DNA of 64,000 nucleotides from Thermoanaerobacterium sp. CMT5567-10 (GTDB lineage: Bacteria > Bacillota > Thermoanaerobacteria > Thermoanaerobacterales > Thermoanaerobacteraceae), in the NCBI RefSeq assembly GCF_030534315.2, contig NZ_CP130558.2:248001-312000 (forward strand). The letters are read 5' to 3'. A model generated the notes under the pieces. The model was not told the origin of the DNA, did not search any database, and saw only the letters and a list, made by a program, of their open reading frames with translations. A program made the position numbers and the translations under genes. Shown here in pieces: positions 25,034 to 34,834 of this stretch (position 1 is its first letter; each line of letters opens with the position of its first letter).

Positions 25034-25637
25034 TTATTGGCTCCTCTTAATAATTCGAATAGCCTCGTCTGGAGGCAAAGGCTTGCTGAAATAATAACCT
25101 TGAATTTCGTCACTCTGCCATGGCAACTTTGAGTTTGTCCATAAAAACATCACGACGTGGCAGGTTGGTTAAAGTGTCATAAAATGCCATGTACTTTAAC
25201 TTGCTCTCCATTCGCTTCCGTTCAGTAATATCCGTGTGCGACCCTGCCATTCTTATAGCTCTACCGTTTTCATCCCATAATGCCTTTCCTCTACTTAAAA
25301 TCCATATATACTTACCATCCTTTGTTTTTACCCTATATTCGCATGAATAAAATGGTGACTTTTTCTCGAAATGCCTATGTAAATTATTGATAACTGTTTT
25401 GACATCTCTTGGATGAATAAATTTAGTCCATGTTTTACAATAGTTATTCACTACTTCCTTATCAAAACCAATGATATCCTTCCATCTCTCGGATATGTAT
25501 GCCGTATCTGTTACCATATCCCAATCCCATAGTCCATCGCTTGCTCCTTCAACTACCAGTTTGTAGCGTTCCCCACTTTTCTTCAACTCATCCTTTTGCC
25601 TTTGTATTTCAATTAAGTTCTGTCTCAGTTCTTCTTC
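25034..25637 (-). pseudogene. collapsed PAS-GGDEF-EAL gene
   Basis: The right part encodes a PAS_3 domain (LVVEGASDGLWDWDM to SHTDITERKR) followed by the first residues of a GGDEF domain (LKYMAFYDTLTNLPRRDVF), then stops at 25110. In another frame the adjacent bases 25034 to about 25105 encode DEIQGYYFSKPLPPDEAI, the characteristic end of an EAL domain. So an internal deletion removed nearly all of GGDEF and EAL and fused the ends out of frame. The N-terminus is also missing: a stop at 25638 closes the coiled linker EEELRQNLIEIQRQ. The relic must have been a c-di-GMP synthase/phosphodiesterase. Confidence 0.8.
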
Positions 25638-25670
25638 TTAGTCTGTATGGATTTACACCAAATATTGTAG

Positions 25671-25738
25671 CCATAGTTTCAAACCTACTATATGGATTTT
25701 GTTTTTCACCTAATATCATACTTGGTCTGAAACTATGG
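25671..25738. repeat. 15-bp inverted repeat of unknown origin
   Basis: CCATAGTTTCAAACC (25671-25685) and GGTCTGAAACTATGG (25724-25738) pair with one mismatch around a 38-base loop. It stands just upstream of the truncated PAS gene. It may be a relic end of the element or event that destroyed that gene. The rest of 25638-25842 holds nothing I can name. Confidence 0.55.
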
Positions 25739-25842
25739 TTTCAATTTTTAAATTATTTTTTACTGATGCATTTGATATATGACTTTTTTTTCGAAATCTC
25801 ATGGTTTTATTTTGTGACATACATCCACAACAATAATAACTC

Positions 25843-26466
25843 CTATTCTATAGTCTTTTTATAATCTTCATTGCTTATTTTTTCTACTTCTTCAACATAT
25901 CCAGAATTATAATCATCGTAGTCGTCATCATAATTATCAAGACCTGCTTTAGTTTTATTATATCTCGCCACGGCTTGATATGAATCCTCCGCATCGAATT
26001 GATTTTCATCTTTTGAATCCATGTAGCCCCATCCAAAAGGATACTTTTTTGTTCTTTCTTCGTTTGGTCTTGAAAATCTAAGATCACTTAATTTTAAATC
26101 ATTGTTTTTTGCACAATCTGCACATAAGGGTGTATATGGTAATGCTTCCAGTCTATCTAATTCTATTTCTTTATGGCAATGATTGCATATGCCGTATTGT
26201 CCTTTTACCATTCTTAAAAGTGCATCATCAATTTGCCTTAACACATGCTGTTCATTGTCTTTTAATGCATAGTTTTTCTCTATTTCATAAACTTCCGATC
26301 CAATGTCTGCTGGATGATTGTCTGCCAATGATAATTCTTGATAATATTCCCTTTCTGCCATCCTGCCCGTACCATCGTTATCATCCATTTCATTTAACGT
26401 ATGCAATATATTGTTTTTTTCTTCAATAAGCTTTTTCCTGAAATGCTCTAATTTTTCATCATCCAT
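25843..26466 (-). CDS. YteA family DksA/TraR-type zinc finger protein
   Basis: 207-aa protein of the sporulation-associated YteA group. An N-terminal coiled region (MDDEKLEHFRKKLIEEKNNI) precedes a DksA-type C4 zinc finger, CNHC and CADC with 17 residues between the pairs. A conserved PFGWGYMDSKDEN segment follows, and then an acidic tail rich in Asp and Tyr. I start it at ATG 26466; an upstream TTG at 26505 overlaps the DUF5665 gene and lacks a ribosome site. DksA relatives bind RNA polymerase, but the target of YteA is not known. Confidence 0.85.
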   Translation of the reverse strand: MDDEKLEHFRKKLIEEKNNILHTLNEMDDNDGTGRMAEREYYQELSLADNHPADIGSEVYEIEKNYALKDNEQHVLRQIDDALLRMVKGQYGICNHCHKEIELDRLEALPYTPLCADCAKNNDLKLSDLRFSRPNEERTKKYPFGWGYMDSKDENQFDAEDSYQAVARYNKTKAGLDNYDDDYDDYNSGYVEEVEKISNEDYKKTIE

Positions 26467-26485
26467 TGTATCACATACCCTTCTA

Positions 26486-26770
26486 TCACAAATTTTGCTG
26501 AACAATTTTTATTATATGGGCAATAATGTTCCCAATGACAGGCAAATTTAATAAAACAGCTCTCTGCAATATATAAATCACTATAGCTCCGAGAAGTGTA
26601 AAGCCAATCGCCATACCAAAGCCCCGCGCAAGTCCGCCTACAAAATTAAGCCATAGGAGTCTATAAGGGCTCTGCATCAATTCAACATAGTCAGCTATCT
26701 TCATTTTTTCCATCATCTCTGACATTTTGTCAATTTGTTTTTTTATCTCAACCAATAATTTATTATCCAA
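26486..26770 (-). CDS. DUF5665 membrane protein
   Basis: Small protein of 94 aa with an N-terminal amphipathic helix (EIKKQIDKMSEMMEKMK), the conserved patch YRLLWLNFVGGLARGFGMAIG, and two hydrophobic spans ending in HIIKIVQQ. This is the DUF5665 layout found in spore-forming Firmicutes. TTG 26770 has AGGAGG eight bases upstream, while the alternative TTG two codons earlier is too close. It precedes the yteA-like gene by about 20 bases, and the two are likely cotranscribed. Function unknown. Confidence 0.82.
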   Translation of the reverse strand: MDNKLLVEIKKQIDKMSEMMEKMKIADYVELMQSPYRLLWLNFVGGLARGFGMAIGFTLLGAIVIYILQRAVLLNLPVIGNIIAHIIKIVQQNL

Positions 26771-26936
26771 GCCCAATTCCTCCTATAATCTATTTTCTCT
26801 TTTTTATACAAAGTTTATTAATAATTTATTGTTTTTTCTGATGGAATATGATTAAATTATGTAATAGAAAGATGTATTAATCAATATAATTATATAAGTT
26901 ATGAAGTTTAGTATTTATAAAAATGAGGCGAATTAT

Positions 26937-27074
26937 ATGAAAAAGAAAAGAAATAAAGACTTTTTTAATCCTTTTTATAATAGAACTTGGCATAGATATA
27001 TTGCACTCACAATCGTTATCGTTATGATAGTGGCATTGATAGCAGCATTTAGCTTACCAATGTTAAATTTTTAA
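26937..27074 (+). CDS. 45-aa single-span membrane protein
   Basis: Short ORF with ATG 26937 preceded by TGAGGCG. The basic N-terminus MKKKRNKDFFNPFYNRTWH is followed by one hydrophobic helix (IALTIVIVMIVALIAAF) ending SLPMLNF. Size and layout recall Prli42/DUF4044-type membrane mini-proteins, but I cannot assign it. It has its own terminator (27073-27095), shared with the convergent bcp gene. Confidence 0.55.
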   Translation: MKKKRNKDFFNPFYNRTWHRYIALTIVIVMIVALIAAFSLPMLNF

Positions 27075-27095
27075 AGTGCGTTTTAAACGCACTTT
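27073..27095. terminator. bidirectional terminator between the mini-gene and bcp
   Basis: Perfect dyad AAAGTGCGTTT / AAACGCACTTT spanning both stop codons. Confidence 0.75.
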
Positions 27096-27558
27096 AATCA
27101 ATATTGTCAAGTACTTCTAATATTTCATCTACATGACCATCTACTTTTACTTTTCGAAATATCTTTTTTACAATTCCTTTTTTGTCTATTATAAACGTGG
27201 ATCTTTCTATTCCCATTTTTTTCTTCCCATACATATTCTTCTCTTTATAAACACCATATTCTGTTGAAACTTTAGCATCAGGATCGCTTAAAAGTATAAA
27301 TGGCAAGTTAAATTTTTCAATAAATTTTTTATGAGATATTATATCATCCAAGCTTACACCTAAAATAACTGCGTCTTTATTTTTAACTGTATTTATATTA
27401 TCTCTAAATTGACAAGCTTCTTTTGTACAACCAAGTGTGTTATCTTTCGGATAAAAATATAAAACTACTTTTTTGCCTTTAAAATCACTTAATGATACAT
27501 CATAGCCGTCACTTGATTTGAGTGTAAAGTCAGGAGCCTCTTTTTCCAATTCTATCAT
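27094..27558 (-). CDS. bcp: thioredoxin-dependent thiol peroxidase (Bcp/PrxQ)
   Basis: Peroxiredoxin of the BCP type, 154 aa, reducing hydrogen peroxide and alkyl hydroperoxides. The peroxidatic C44 and resolving C49 stand in TLGCTKEACQF, the five-residue spacing typical of PrxQ. FYPKDNT is the conserved active-site approach, and IERSTFIIDKKG is the usual C-terminal motif. The start is ATG 27558 with AAGGAGG. It is a single-gene unit between the mini-gene and the trp operon. Electrons would come from thioredoxin, such as the trxA product at 8957. Confidence 0.95.
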   Translation of the reverse strand: MIELEKEAPDFTLKSSDGYDVSLSDFKGKKVVLYFYPKDNTLGCTKEACQFRDNINTVKNKDAVILGVSLDDIISHKKFIEKFNLPFILLSDPDAKVSTEYGVYKEKNMYGKKKMGIERSTFIIDKKGIVKKIFRKVKVDGHVDEILEVLDNID

Positions 27559-27650
27559 TTAATTTCCTCCTTCGATAATTATTTTCTTTTAATATTTCTT
27601 ATCTTTATTATAACTCATTTATTATTTTAATCAATGCTTTTTTAACATGG

Positions 27651-27676
27651 CAAAAAAGAAAGAGGCATAATGCCTC
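27651..27676 (-). terminator. terminator of the trp operon
   Basis: GAGGCATAATGCCTC dyad at 27662-27676, followed on the minus strand by TTTCTTTTTT, directly after the trpA stop. Confidence 0.88.
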
Positions 27677-27679
27677 ATT

Positions 27680-28507
27680 TCATATAGCTTCTTTGATGGA
27701 AAATATAAATTTTTTCACATTATCATATATATCTTCTTTACTTCTTGAATCATTTATCATTTTTACAATTGCACTACCAACTATTATTCCATCACAGTAC
27801 GGTGCAAATCTTTTTGCCATATCAGGACCAGAGATACCAAAACCTATGGCTTTAGGCATATTTGTATATTCCGATACAGTTCTCATATATTCTTTAATAT
27901 CTGTTTCAATAGAATTTCTTATTCCTGTAACGCCTTTTGTAGAGACACAATACACAAAACCCTTTCCACTTTCACAAATACTTTTAATCCTCTCTTTTGA
28001 AGTTGGTGCAACTAATGGTATTAGATAAATACCATATTTTTCAGATATTTCTTTAATATCTTTTCTTTCTTCTAATGGCAAATCAGGTATTATAAGTCCG
28101 TCTATTCCGGATTCTTTGGCTTCATTTACAAATCTTTCAATGCCATATTTGAAGATTGAATTATAATACACAAGGTAGACAAGCGGTATTTCACTTTTTT
28201 GTCTTATCTTTTTGACAGCATTCATTATATTATCAATTTTTGTACCATTTTTTAATGCTCTTGTAGATGAAGCTTGTATTATTGGTCCATCTGCCAGCGG
28301 ATCAGAGTACGGAATCCCTATTTCAATGATATCAGCTCCTCCTTCTTCCATTTTAAACACTAATTCGACGGTTACATCTAAACTAGGATCACCTGCAGTA
28401 ATAAAAGGAATCATAGCCTTAAGGCCTTTTTGTTTTAACTCGTAAAATTTCTTGTCTATTCTATTCATACTGACAACTGCGTTAATTTCATTATTTAATG
28501 CGCTCAT
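27680..28507 (-). CDS. trpA: tryptophan synthase alpha subunit
   Basis: Cleaves indole-3-glycerol phosphate to indole within the TrpAB complex, 275 aa. The TIM-barrel landmarks are [13 protein letters not shown], the catalytic Glu in [18 protein letters not shown], and the phosphate loop GFGISGP. ATG 28507 overlaps the trpB stop as ATGA and has GGGGGTGG upstream, so I keep it; ATG 28468, 13 codons later, would give the length usual for the family and is possible. It is the last gene of the operon, followed by a terminator. Confidence 0.95.
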   Translation of the reverse strand: MSALNNEINAVVSMNRIDKKFYELKQKGLKAMIPFITAGDPSLDVTVELVFKMEEGGADIIEIGIPYSDPLADGPIIQASSTRALKNGTKIDNIMNAVKKIRQKSEIPLVYLVYYNSIFKYGIERFVNEAKESGIDGLIIPDLPLEERKDIKEISEKYGIYLIPLVAPTSKERIKSICESGKGFVYCVSTKGVTGIRNSIETDIKEYMRTVSEYTNMPKAIGFGISGPDMAKRFAPYCDGIIVGSAIVKMINDSRSKEDIYDNVKKFIFSIKEAI

Positions 28508-29679
28508 AATTCCACCCCCAAAACATTGGCAACTGTATTTACATCCTTGTCGCCTCTTCCGGACAAGTTTACAATAATAATATTATCTTTACTTAATTTT
28601 GATGCTAGTTTCATGGCATAAGCAACAGCATGAGCACTCTCAAGGGCCGGTATAATTCCCTCTATTTGTGAAAGATCCATAAAAGCTGATAATGCTTCTT
28701 CATCAGTTGCATAAACATATTGGGCTCTACCGCTATCTTTTAAATACGAGTGCTCCGGTCCAACTCCAGGATAATCAAGTCCTGCGGATATCGAATAAAC
28801 CGGCATTATCTGCCCCTCATCATCCTGCAGCAGATACGTCATCATTCCGTGAAGTACACCAATGCTTCCTTTTGCCATAGTGGCAGCATGTTTATCAGTT
28901 TCTATCCCAAGACCTGCTGCCTCAACACCTATAAGTTTTACTGATGAGTCATTTATAAAAGGGTAAAATATTCCCATAGAATTGCTGCCACCGCCAACAC
29001 ATGCAACAATATAATCAGGCAACCTATTTTCTTTACTAATGATTTGTTCTCTTGCCTCATCGCCTATAACTCTCTGAAAATCTCTTACCATCGTTGGATA
29101 TGGATGTGGTCCCACGACAGATCCCATTACGTAAAATGTATCATCAATGTTTGTAACCCAATTGCGTATTGCCTCGTTTACGGCATCTTTCAAAGTCCCA
29201 GTTCCGGTTTTGACCGGCGTGACTTTTGCGCCAAGCAATTTCATTCTAAAAACATTTAATGATTGCCTCTTTATATCTTCTTCACCCATAAAGATTTCAC
29301 ATTCCATATCAAACATTGCAGCACCTGTTGCAGTCGCTACACCGTGCTGTCCTGCTCCAGTCTCAGCTATAACTTTCTTTTTACCCATTCTTTTAGCTAA
29401 TAGAATCTGCCCTAGTACATTGTTTATCTTGTGAGCCCCTGTGTGATTTAAATCTTCTCTTTTTAAATAAATTTTTGCGCCGCCTAGTCTTTTTGACAAA
29501 TTCTCTGCATAATATAGAGGCGTCGGCCTTCCAGAATATTCTTTTAAATAATATTTATACTCGTTAATGAAATTTTCATCTTTCATTGCTTTGTAAAATT
29601 CGTCTTCAAGTTCAATTAATGCATTCATTATCGTTTCCGGTACATATTGGCCACCAAATTTACCAAATCTCCCTATCAT
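28504..29679 (-). CDS. trpB: tryptophan synthase beta subunit
   Basis: PLP enzyme joining indole and serine, 391 aa. The PLP lysine lies in [14 protein letters not shown], the phosphate-binding Gly loop is [10 protein letters not shown], and the catalytic Glu is in AETGAGQHG. The start ATG 29679 overlaps the trpF stop by four bases, and its own end overlaps trpA in the same way. So all three are translationally coupled. It is the TrpB1 type, pairing with TrpA. Confidence 0.97.
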   Translation of the reverse strand: MIGRFGKFGGQYVPETIMNALIELEDEFYKAMKDENFINEYKYYLKEYSGRPTPLYYAENLSKRLGGAKIYLKREDLNHTGAHKINNVLGQILLAKRMGKKKVIAETGAGQHGVATATGAAMFDMECEIFMGEEDIKRQSLNVFRMKLLGAKVTPVKTGTGTLKDAVNEAIRNWVTNIDDTFYVMGSVVGPHPYPTMVRDFQRVIGDEAREQIISKENRLPDYIVACVGGGSNSMGIFYPFINDSSVKLIGVEAAGLGIETDKHAATMAKGSIGVLHGMMTYLLQDDEGQIMPVYSISAGLDYPGVGPEHSYLKDSGRAQYVYATDEEALSAFMDLSQIEGIIPALESAHAVAYAMKLASKLSKDNIIIVNLSGRGDKDVNTVANVLGVEL

Positions 29680-30287
29680 AGTACACTCCTCACTTTATAA
29701 ATAATCTCTTTCATCAAATCATAGTCTTTAAAACCATTTATTTCAACGCCACTAGATACATCCACAATATCCGGTTTTAACATATTTATAGCCATCAAAA
29801 CATTATTTGCATTTATACCACCAGCTAATATAAACGTACAATTCATATTTGTATCTTTTATTAAATTCCAGTCAAAACTCTTTCCTGAGCCTCCATAAAA
29901 GCCTTCTATTTTGCTGTCTAAAAGTATGCCATCAACATGATAACTTTCTATTTTCGAAATATCCTTCTTTTCACTAATTCGAATAGCCTTCCATACAAGA
30001 TAGTCCTTAAAATTATCTATATATTCTTGAGTTTCATCGCCGTGAAATTGCAAAACATCAAGTTTGAGAAAATTTGCTATATATCTTACTTCAGAAATTT
30101 CTTCATTGACAAATACTCCAACCTTTTTTATGTCTCTGTCAAGATTTTCTATCAAATCATGCGCCGTCTTTATATCTACTTTCCTTTTGCTATCGGCAAA
30201 TACAAATCCTGCATAATCGGGTTTTAGCATATTTAGGTATTTTACATCTTCCATGCGCCTTATTCCGCATATCTTTATCAGTGCCAT
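29676..30287 (-). CDS. trpF: phosphoribosylanthranilate isomerase
   Basis: TIM-barrel isomerase of the tryptophan pathway, 203 aa. The general base Cys is in IKICGIRR at the N-terminus, VGVFVNE is the second strand motif, the general acid Asp is in [21 protein letters not shown], and the phosphate loop is LAGGINANN and VDVSSGVE. The start is ATG 30287, three bases after the trpC stop. The length is normal. Confidence 0.95.
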   Translation of the reverse strand: MALIKICGIRRMEDVKYLNMLKPDYAGFVFADSKRKVDIKTAHDLIENLDRDIKKVGVFVNEEISEVRYIANFLKLDVLQFHGDETQEYIDNFKDYLVWKAIRISEKKDISKIESYHVDGILLDSKIEGFYGGSGKSFDWNLIKDTNMNCTFILAGGINANNVLMAINMLKPDIVDVSSGVEINGFKDYDLMKEIIYKVRSVL

Positions 30288-30289
30288 TA

Positions 30290-31069
30290 TTAAACACCCT
30301 TTGAACTCATTATAAAATCTTTAATTTCTTTATTTTTGTCAATCATGTTCATAAAAGTCTCACCAATTAAAACAGCATTTACTCCTAACGATTGCAGATA
30401 CTTCACATCTTCTGAAGATTTAATACCACTTTCTGATACCACTACAATATCATTCGGTACGTATTTAATTAACCTTTCAGTTGTGTTTAAATCAACATGA
30501 AAATCCTTTAAATCTCTATTGTTTATGCCTAAAATTTCAACATCTGCCTTTAATGCGATATCAAGTTCATATTCATCATGGACTTCTACAATAGCATCTA
30601 GACCAAGTTCTTTAGCTATATTGTAAAATCTACTGAGGTTACTACCTAGAATAGCTACTATCAACAAAACAGCATCTGCACCTATAAGCTTACTTTCATA
30701 TATCTGATACTCATCAAATATAAAATCTTTTCTGAGTATCGGTTTTGATGTAATATTTTTTACGTCATTTATAAATCTATTATCACCTTTGAAATAGTTT
30801 TTCTCTGTAAGAACCGAGATTGCATCGATGTCGGCTTCCTCGTATAATTTTGCAATTTTCTTATAATCAAAATTTTTTATAATCACGCCTCGCGATGGAG
30901 AAGCATTTTTTATTTCCCCTATAATGGATATGCGATATTTACATAAAGCTTCTTTAAAATTCCTTAATTTCACATCGTTAATTTTGTCTAATATTTCTTC
31001 TAATGGTTTTTCGATCTTTTCTAACTCCAATTGAGATCTTTTCTTTGAAACAATGTCATCTAGAATCAT
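30290..31069 (-). CDS. trpC: indole-3-glycerol phosphate synthase
   Basis: Closes the indole ring, 259 aa. The family motifs are [15 protein letters not shown], the catalytic [13 protein letters not shown] and [17 protein letters not shown], and the C-terminal phosphate site [13 protein letters not shown] followed by VLIGETFM. Its ATG overlaps the trpD stop (ATGA). AGAAGGTG serves as ribosome site inside the end of trpD. Not fused to trpF, unlike in enteric bacteria. Confidence 0.96.
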   Translation of the reverse strand: MILDDIVSKKRSQLELEKIEKPLEEILDKINDVKLRNFKEALCKYRISIIGEIKNASPSRGVIIKNFDYKKIAKLYEEADIDAISVLTEKNYFKGDNRFINDVKNITSKPILRKDFIFDEYQIYESKLIGADAVLLIVAILGSNLSRFYNIAKELGLDAIVEVHDEYELDIALKADVEILGINNRDLKDFHVDLNTTERLIKYVPNDIVVVSESGIKSSEDVKYLQSLGVNAVLIGETFMNMIDKNKEIKDFIMSSKGV

Positions 31070-32085
31070 TGTAAATACACCTTCTGATAGCTTAATATTT
31101 CATTTAATTTATCTAATGCAGCACCTGAGTCAATCAAATGCTCTGCCAATAATACGCCTTCTTTTATATTGTCAACGGCTTTACCGACATAAAGCGCTGC
31201 TGCACTATTTAATACTACAATATCTCTCTTAGGTCCTTTTTCCCCTTTTAAAATATCTAAAATGATTTCTGCGTTCTCTTTGGAATCGCCACCGCTTATG
31301 TCAATATCTTTAGACAAGTTAATGCCATAGTCATGGGGATCTATCGTATAATCTATAACCGTACCGTTTTTTACCTCAGAAACGGCTGTAGTTGTCGTAG
31401 TAGTTATCTCATCAAGCCCGTCATTTCCATATACAACTAATGCTCTTTCACATCCTAATTTTAATAAGACTTCTGCAAGTACATGTGTCAACTTCTTGTC
31501 ATAGACTCCAAGGACTTGCCCTTTAACAGAAGCAGGATTTGTCAACGGCCCTAATATATTAAATACCGTTCTTAAACCAAGTTCTCTCCTTATTGGTGCA
31601 ACATTCTTCATTGCTAAATGATATTTAGGAGCATAAAGGAATCCAAAACCTACATCATCAATAAACTTTTTTGTAATTTCCGGTTCTAAATCAATTTTCA
31701 CTCCAAGTTCACTTAATACATCAGCACTTCCGCTTTTGCTGGATACTGCTCTATTGCCATGTTTTGCTATTTTTACACCTGCAGATGAAGTAATTATTGC
31801 AACTGCTGTAGATATATTAAACGTCCTTCCACCATCACCGCCGGTACCGCAAGTATCAATAGTATAAGGAGAATCAAGCTGTAGCCTTACTGCATTTCCT
31901 ATCATGGATTTAGCAGAGCCCGTTATTTCATCAATTGTTTCACCTTTCATTCTAAGACCAATTAGATAGCCTCCTATGAGAGCTGAGCCAGATTCACCTT
32001 TCATGATTGAATCCATAGCACTTTTTGCTTCTAGTTCTGTCAAATTCTCCCCCATAACAATTTTTTCAATGGCTTCCTTTAACAT
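31066..32085 (-). CDS. trpD: anthranilate phosphoribosyltransferase
   Basis: Transfers phosphoribose to anthranilate, 339 aa. The PRPP-binding motif is [16 protein letters not shown], and [15 protein letters not shown] and GPLTNPA are both present. ATG 32085 has GGAGGGG seven bases upstream; an earlier in-frame start at 32103 would swallow that site. The gene overlaps the end of trpG by 20 bases and that of trpC by four, typical of a tightly coupled operon. Confidence 0.96.
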   Translation of the reverse strand: MLKEAIEKIVMGENLTELEAKSAMDSIMKGESGSALIGGYLIGLRMKGETIDEITGSAKSMIGNAVRLQLDSPYTIDTCGTGGDGGRTFNISTAVAIITSSAGVKIAKHGNRAVSSKSGSADVLSELGVKIDLEPEITKKFIDDVGFGFLYAPKYHLAMKNVAPIRRELGLRTVFNILGPLTNPASVKGQVLGVYDKKLTHVLAEVLLKLGCERALVVYGNDGLDEITTTTTTAVSEVKNGTVIDYTIDPHDYGINLSKDIDISGGDSKENAEIILDILKGEKGPKRDIVVLNSAAALYVGKAVDNIKEGVLLAEHLIDSGAALDKLNEILSYQKVYLQ

Positions 32086-32653
32086 TGCAAATCCCCTCCA
32101 CATAATTTTTTAATATTGATTTACCTTCTTCTGTTAATATTGATTCAGGATGAAATTGCAGTCCATAAACTGGAAATTTCTTATGCTTAATTCCCATTAT
32201 CGTACCGTCTTCAGCCTCAGCAGTTATTTCAAGCTCATCCGTTAATGAATCTTTATCAATTATAAGCGAGTGATATCTCATGGCAATAATAGGATTTTTT
32301 ATGCCATTAAATAATCCTTGACCACAATGGCTTACTGTAGATGTTTTTCCATGCATTATAATGTTTGACCTTATTATTTTTGCTCCATATGCATATCCTA
32401 TCGCTTGATGTCCAAGGCAAATTCCCAATATCGGTATCTTATCGCCAAATTTTTTAATCACATCAATGCAAATTCCAGCATTTTCTGGTCTTCCAGGCCC
32501 AGGTGACAAAACAATACCATCAGGTTTCATTGGAATTATGTCAGATGCTTCTATCTGATCATTTCTCAAAACTTTAATATCGGGATAAATTTCCCCTATA
32601 AATTGGTAAAGGTTGTAGGTAAATGAATCGTAATTATCAATTAACAGTAGCAT
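32066..32653 (-). CDS. trpG: anthranilate synthase glutamine amidotransferase
   Basis: Class I glutaminase subunit, 195 aa, giving ammonia to TrpE. The nucleophile Cys lies in [11 protein letters not shown]; the His and Glu of the triad are in [10 protein letters not shown]. The N-terminus [15 protein letters not shown] is characteristic. In bacteria like this one it may also serve as PabA in folate synthesis. Its start overlaps the last base of the trpE stop. Confidence 0.95.
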   Translation of the reverse strand: MLLLIDNYDSFTYNLYQFIGEIYPDIKVLRNDQIEASDIIPMKPDGIVLSPGPGRPENAGICIDVIKKFGDKIPILGICLGHQAIGYAYGAKIIRSNIIMHGKTSTVSHCGQGLFNGIKNPIIAMRYHSLIIDKDSLTDELEITAEAEDGTIMGIKHKKFPVYGLQFHPESILTEEGKSILKNYVEGICNVKGSH

Positions 32654-34080
32654 TATAGCACCTCCTTCAGTGCCATCGCTTTATTTAAAGTTTCATAATA
32701 TTCTGATTCAGGGTTTGAATCATATACAATGCCGCATCCTGCTTGAATAAAAGCCATACCATTCTTTAAAAGCAGTGTCCTTATAGCTATGCACATATCC
32801 ATATTACCATTGAATGAAAAATATCCAACTGCTCCAGCATAAAAGGATCTGCTTATATTCTCAAGCTCGTCGATTATTTCCATCGCCCTTATTTTAGGCG
32901 CTCCAGAAACTGTACCTGCCGGCAAACATGCAATAAGTGCATCAAATGACGTAAGGCCTTTTTTTAAAATACCTGAAACTTTTGATACAATATGCATGAC
33001 GTGGGAATAAAAGTCTACCTCCATAAATCTATCCAGCTTTACACTGCCAAACTCACTGACTTTACCTATGTCATTTCTCCCAAGATCCACCAGCATAACG
33101 TGTTCTGCTCTTTCCTTTTCATCATTTAAAAGTTCTTCCTTTAGCTTTAAATCCTCTTCCTCACATTTTCCTCTTCTTCTTGTACCAGCAATTGGATTCG
33201 TAGTGACTTTATCGCCAAACACTGACACAAGGCTCTCCGGTGAAGAACCAATTAATTGAAAATCTTCAAAGTCTATATAGAACATATATGGTGACGGATT
33301 TGTAGATCTTAATCGTCTATATATATCAAAAGGATTTGAATTGGTTTTAATCTTCAATCTTTGAGATGGAACAACCTGAAATATATCACCATTCCTTATA
33401 TATTCCTTTGCTTTTTCAACAATATTGCAGAATTCCTCCAAGGTAAAATTAGATTCCACACTAACTACATCAGATTTAGGAGGAAGTTCATGACTTTTTA
33501 CATTGTTTTTTATATTTTCAATCATAAGATTTAGCTTTTTTTCTATTGAATCATAAGTTTCATCATCATCTGAAAATACATTGTAAATGACAGATACCGT
33601 ATGTTTAAAGTGATCATAGCAAATAAATTCTTTATAAAACATAAAATACGCGTCTGGTATTCCTATTTCGTCAATATTTTTACTAGGCAAATTCTCATAT
33701 TGTCTTATAATATCATACCCTGCATAACCAAGTGCACCACCTGTAAACGGCAGCTTAAGGCTGTTTCTGTCATAATCTTGTTCGATATTTTCTTTTATAT
33801 AGTCAAGGACCTTCCCATGTTTTATTGTGGACTGTTCCTTTTCAATTTCGATTAAGTTGCCATGACTTTTTATCTTTAAATAAGGCTCTGAACCAATAAA
33901 TGAGTATCTTCCCCACTCTTTTCCACTCTCTGCACTTTCAAGCAAAAATTTGTTTTTCCCTTTTAAATTGTAAAAAATACTGACAGGTGTCAATTCATCG
34001 CCATTTATCTCAACATAAATTGGGAAAACGACTTTTTTATCCTTTAGCTCAGCAAATTCTTCTCTGCTTAAATTCAACAT
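32653..34080 (-). CDS. trpE: anthranilate synthase component I
   Basis: Chorismate-utilising enzyme, 475 aa, first committed step to tryptophan. The feedback site LLESAESG (around residue 48) is intact, so Trp inhibition is expected. The chorismate domain carries IAGTRRRGK, HVMLVDLGRNDIG and GCLPAGTVSGAPK-like LPAGTVSGAPKIRAMEII. The start is ATG 34080 with GAGGAGG. It is the first gene of trpEGDCFBA, directly behind the Trp T-box leader. Confidence 0.97.
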   Translation of the reverse strand: MLNLSREEFAELKDKKVVFPIYVEINGDELTPVSIFYNLKGKNKFLLESAESGKEWGRYSFIGSEPYLKIKSHGNLIEIEKEQSTIKHGKVLDYIKENIEQDYDRNSLKLPFTGGALGYAGYDIIRQYENLPSKNIDEIGIPDAYFMFYKEFICYDHFKHTVSVIYNVFSDDDETYDSIEKKLNLMIENIKNNVKSHELPPKSDVVSVESNFTLEEFCNIVEKAKEYIRNGDIFQVVPSQRLKIKTNSNPFDIYRRLRSTNPSPYMFYIDFEDFQLIGSSPESLVSVFGDKVTTNPIAGTRRRGKCEEEDLKLKEELLNDEKERAEHVMLVDLGRNDIGKVSEFGSVKLDRFMEVDFYSHVMHIVSKVSGILKKGLTSFDALIACLPAGTVSGAPKIRAMEIIDELENISRSFYAGAVGYFSFNGNMDMCIAIRTLLLKNGMAFIQAGCGIVYDSNPESEYYETLNKAMALKEVL

Positions 34081-34110
34081 ATACCCACCTCCTCAATAAA
34101 ATTTGGTAAT

Positions 34111-34446
34111 AAAAAAGTCACTCCATCCAATGGGACGAAGTGACTCCGCGGTGCCACCCAAATTATTTCATACTTATGTGGTTTAAAAAAAGCATCTCAT
34201 CCACTAAGGACGAAATGCTTAAATTTCGCTATGCCACCTAAGTACAAAATATCTCTTTCAGGTACAGATTTCTCGATACCCTGTCATTTTAACGGTAGAC
34301 CACCGGGTAATGCTACTTTTAGTTCACACACCATCTCACAGGCCCATTCAATAACGCCGTCAGTGCCTGGCTCTCACCATCCCAGGCTCGCTTTGACTTA
34401 AAGCGATATTTACTATTCCTGCTCATCGACTTTACCAACTTAAATT
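34111..34446 (-). promoter_or_regulatory. Trp T-box leader with two antiterminator/terminator modules
   Basis: One Stem I, whose specifier loop reads GAATGGG, with TGG (Trp) at 34346-34344. Two complete expression modules follow. Module 1: T-box motif AGGTGGCATAGCG (about 34241-34227), terminator 34191-34220 with seven T. Module 2: GGGTGGCACCGCGGAG (about 34159-34144), terminator 34116-34145 with six T. Only about 25 bases separate them, with no room for a second Stem I. Both have UGGC, fitting discriminator G of tRNA-Trp (18957). Confidence 0.93.
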
Positions 34447-34452
34447 AATTTA

Positions 34453-34481
34453 ATTATATAACGTGTTGAATTGTATGTCAA
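34453..34481 (-). promoter_or_regulatory. trp operon promoter
   Basis: TTGACA (34481-34476), 17 bases, TATAAT (34458-34453): consensus sigma-A promoter feeding the T-box leader. Confidence 0.88.
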
Positions 34482-34538
34482 TAGGTTTTATTTTGTCTTA
34501 AATAAATTCAAATAATCAATCGCTCAGAATAATTCATT

Positions 34539-34832
34539 TTACTTTGATATATATTTATTCATCTTCTCATCTATTGTTACTCCATCTGGCTTATAATCTA
34601 TTTTTACAATAGAGACAACTCTTTTCGCGCCTTCCTTTACACATATGTCTTGCGCTTTCTTTACAATATTCAAAAGAATGTCAATATCGCCCTCCATAGT
34701 AGTTTCCATGGGACTTACAAAATACTTAACACCCGTTGACTTTATGTAGTCAATAACTTTATCTACAACAGGATAAATCATTTCTTCTTCAACAACAGGT
34801 AATACTTGCAAACTTACATTTACTACATTCAT
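34539..34832 (-). CDS. MTH1187 family thiamine-binding protein
   Basis: 97-aa ferredoxin-fold protein of the MTH1187/YkoF-like group, which has been shown to bind thiamine-type ligands. Conserved parts are VSLQVLPV at the N-terminus, YFVSPMETTMEGD in the middle and IVKIDYKPDG near the end. Two ATG codons are possible; the second (34832) is better spaced from AAGGAG, the first (34838) overlaps the mtnN stop. It is cotranscribed with mtnN. Its physiological job is unclear. Confidence 0.85.
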   Translation of the reverse strand: MNVVNVSLQVLPVVEEEMIYPVVDKVIDYIKSTGVKYFVSPMETTMEGDIDILLNIVKKAQDICVKEGAKRVVSIVKIDYKPDGVTIDEKMNKYISK

Positions 34833-34834
34833 CT

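Noticed and set aside
25640-25842. CRISPR remnant suggested by GTTTCAAACC and GAAACTATGG
   Set aside because: Only one inverted pair, no direct repeats and no spacers.
34140-34250. Two full tandem T-boxes before trpE
   Set aside because: Only one Stem I and specifier are present; just the antiterminator/terminator part is doubled.
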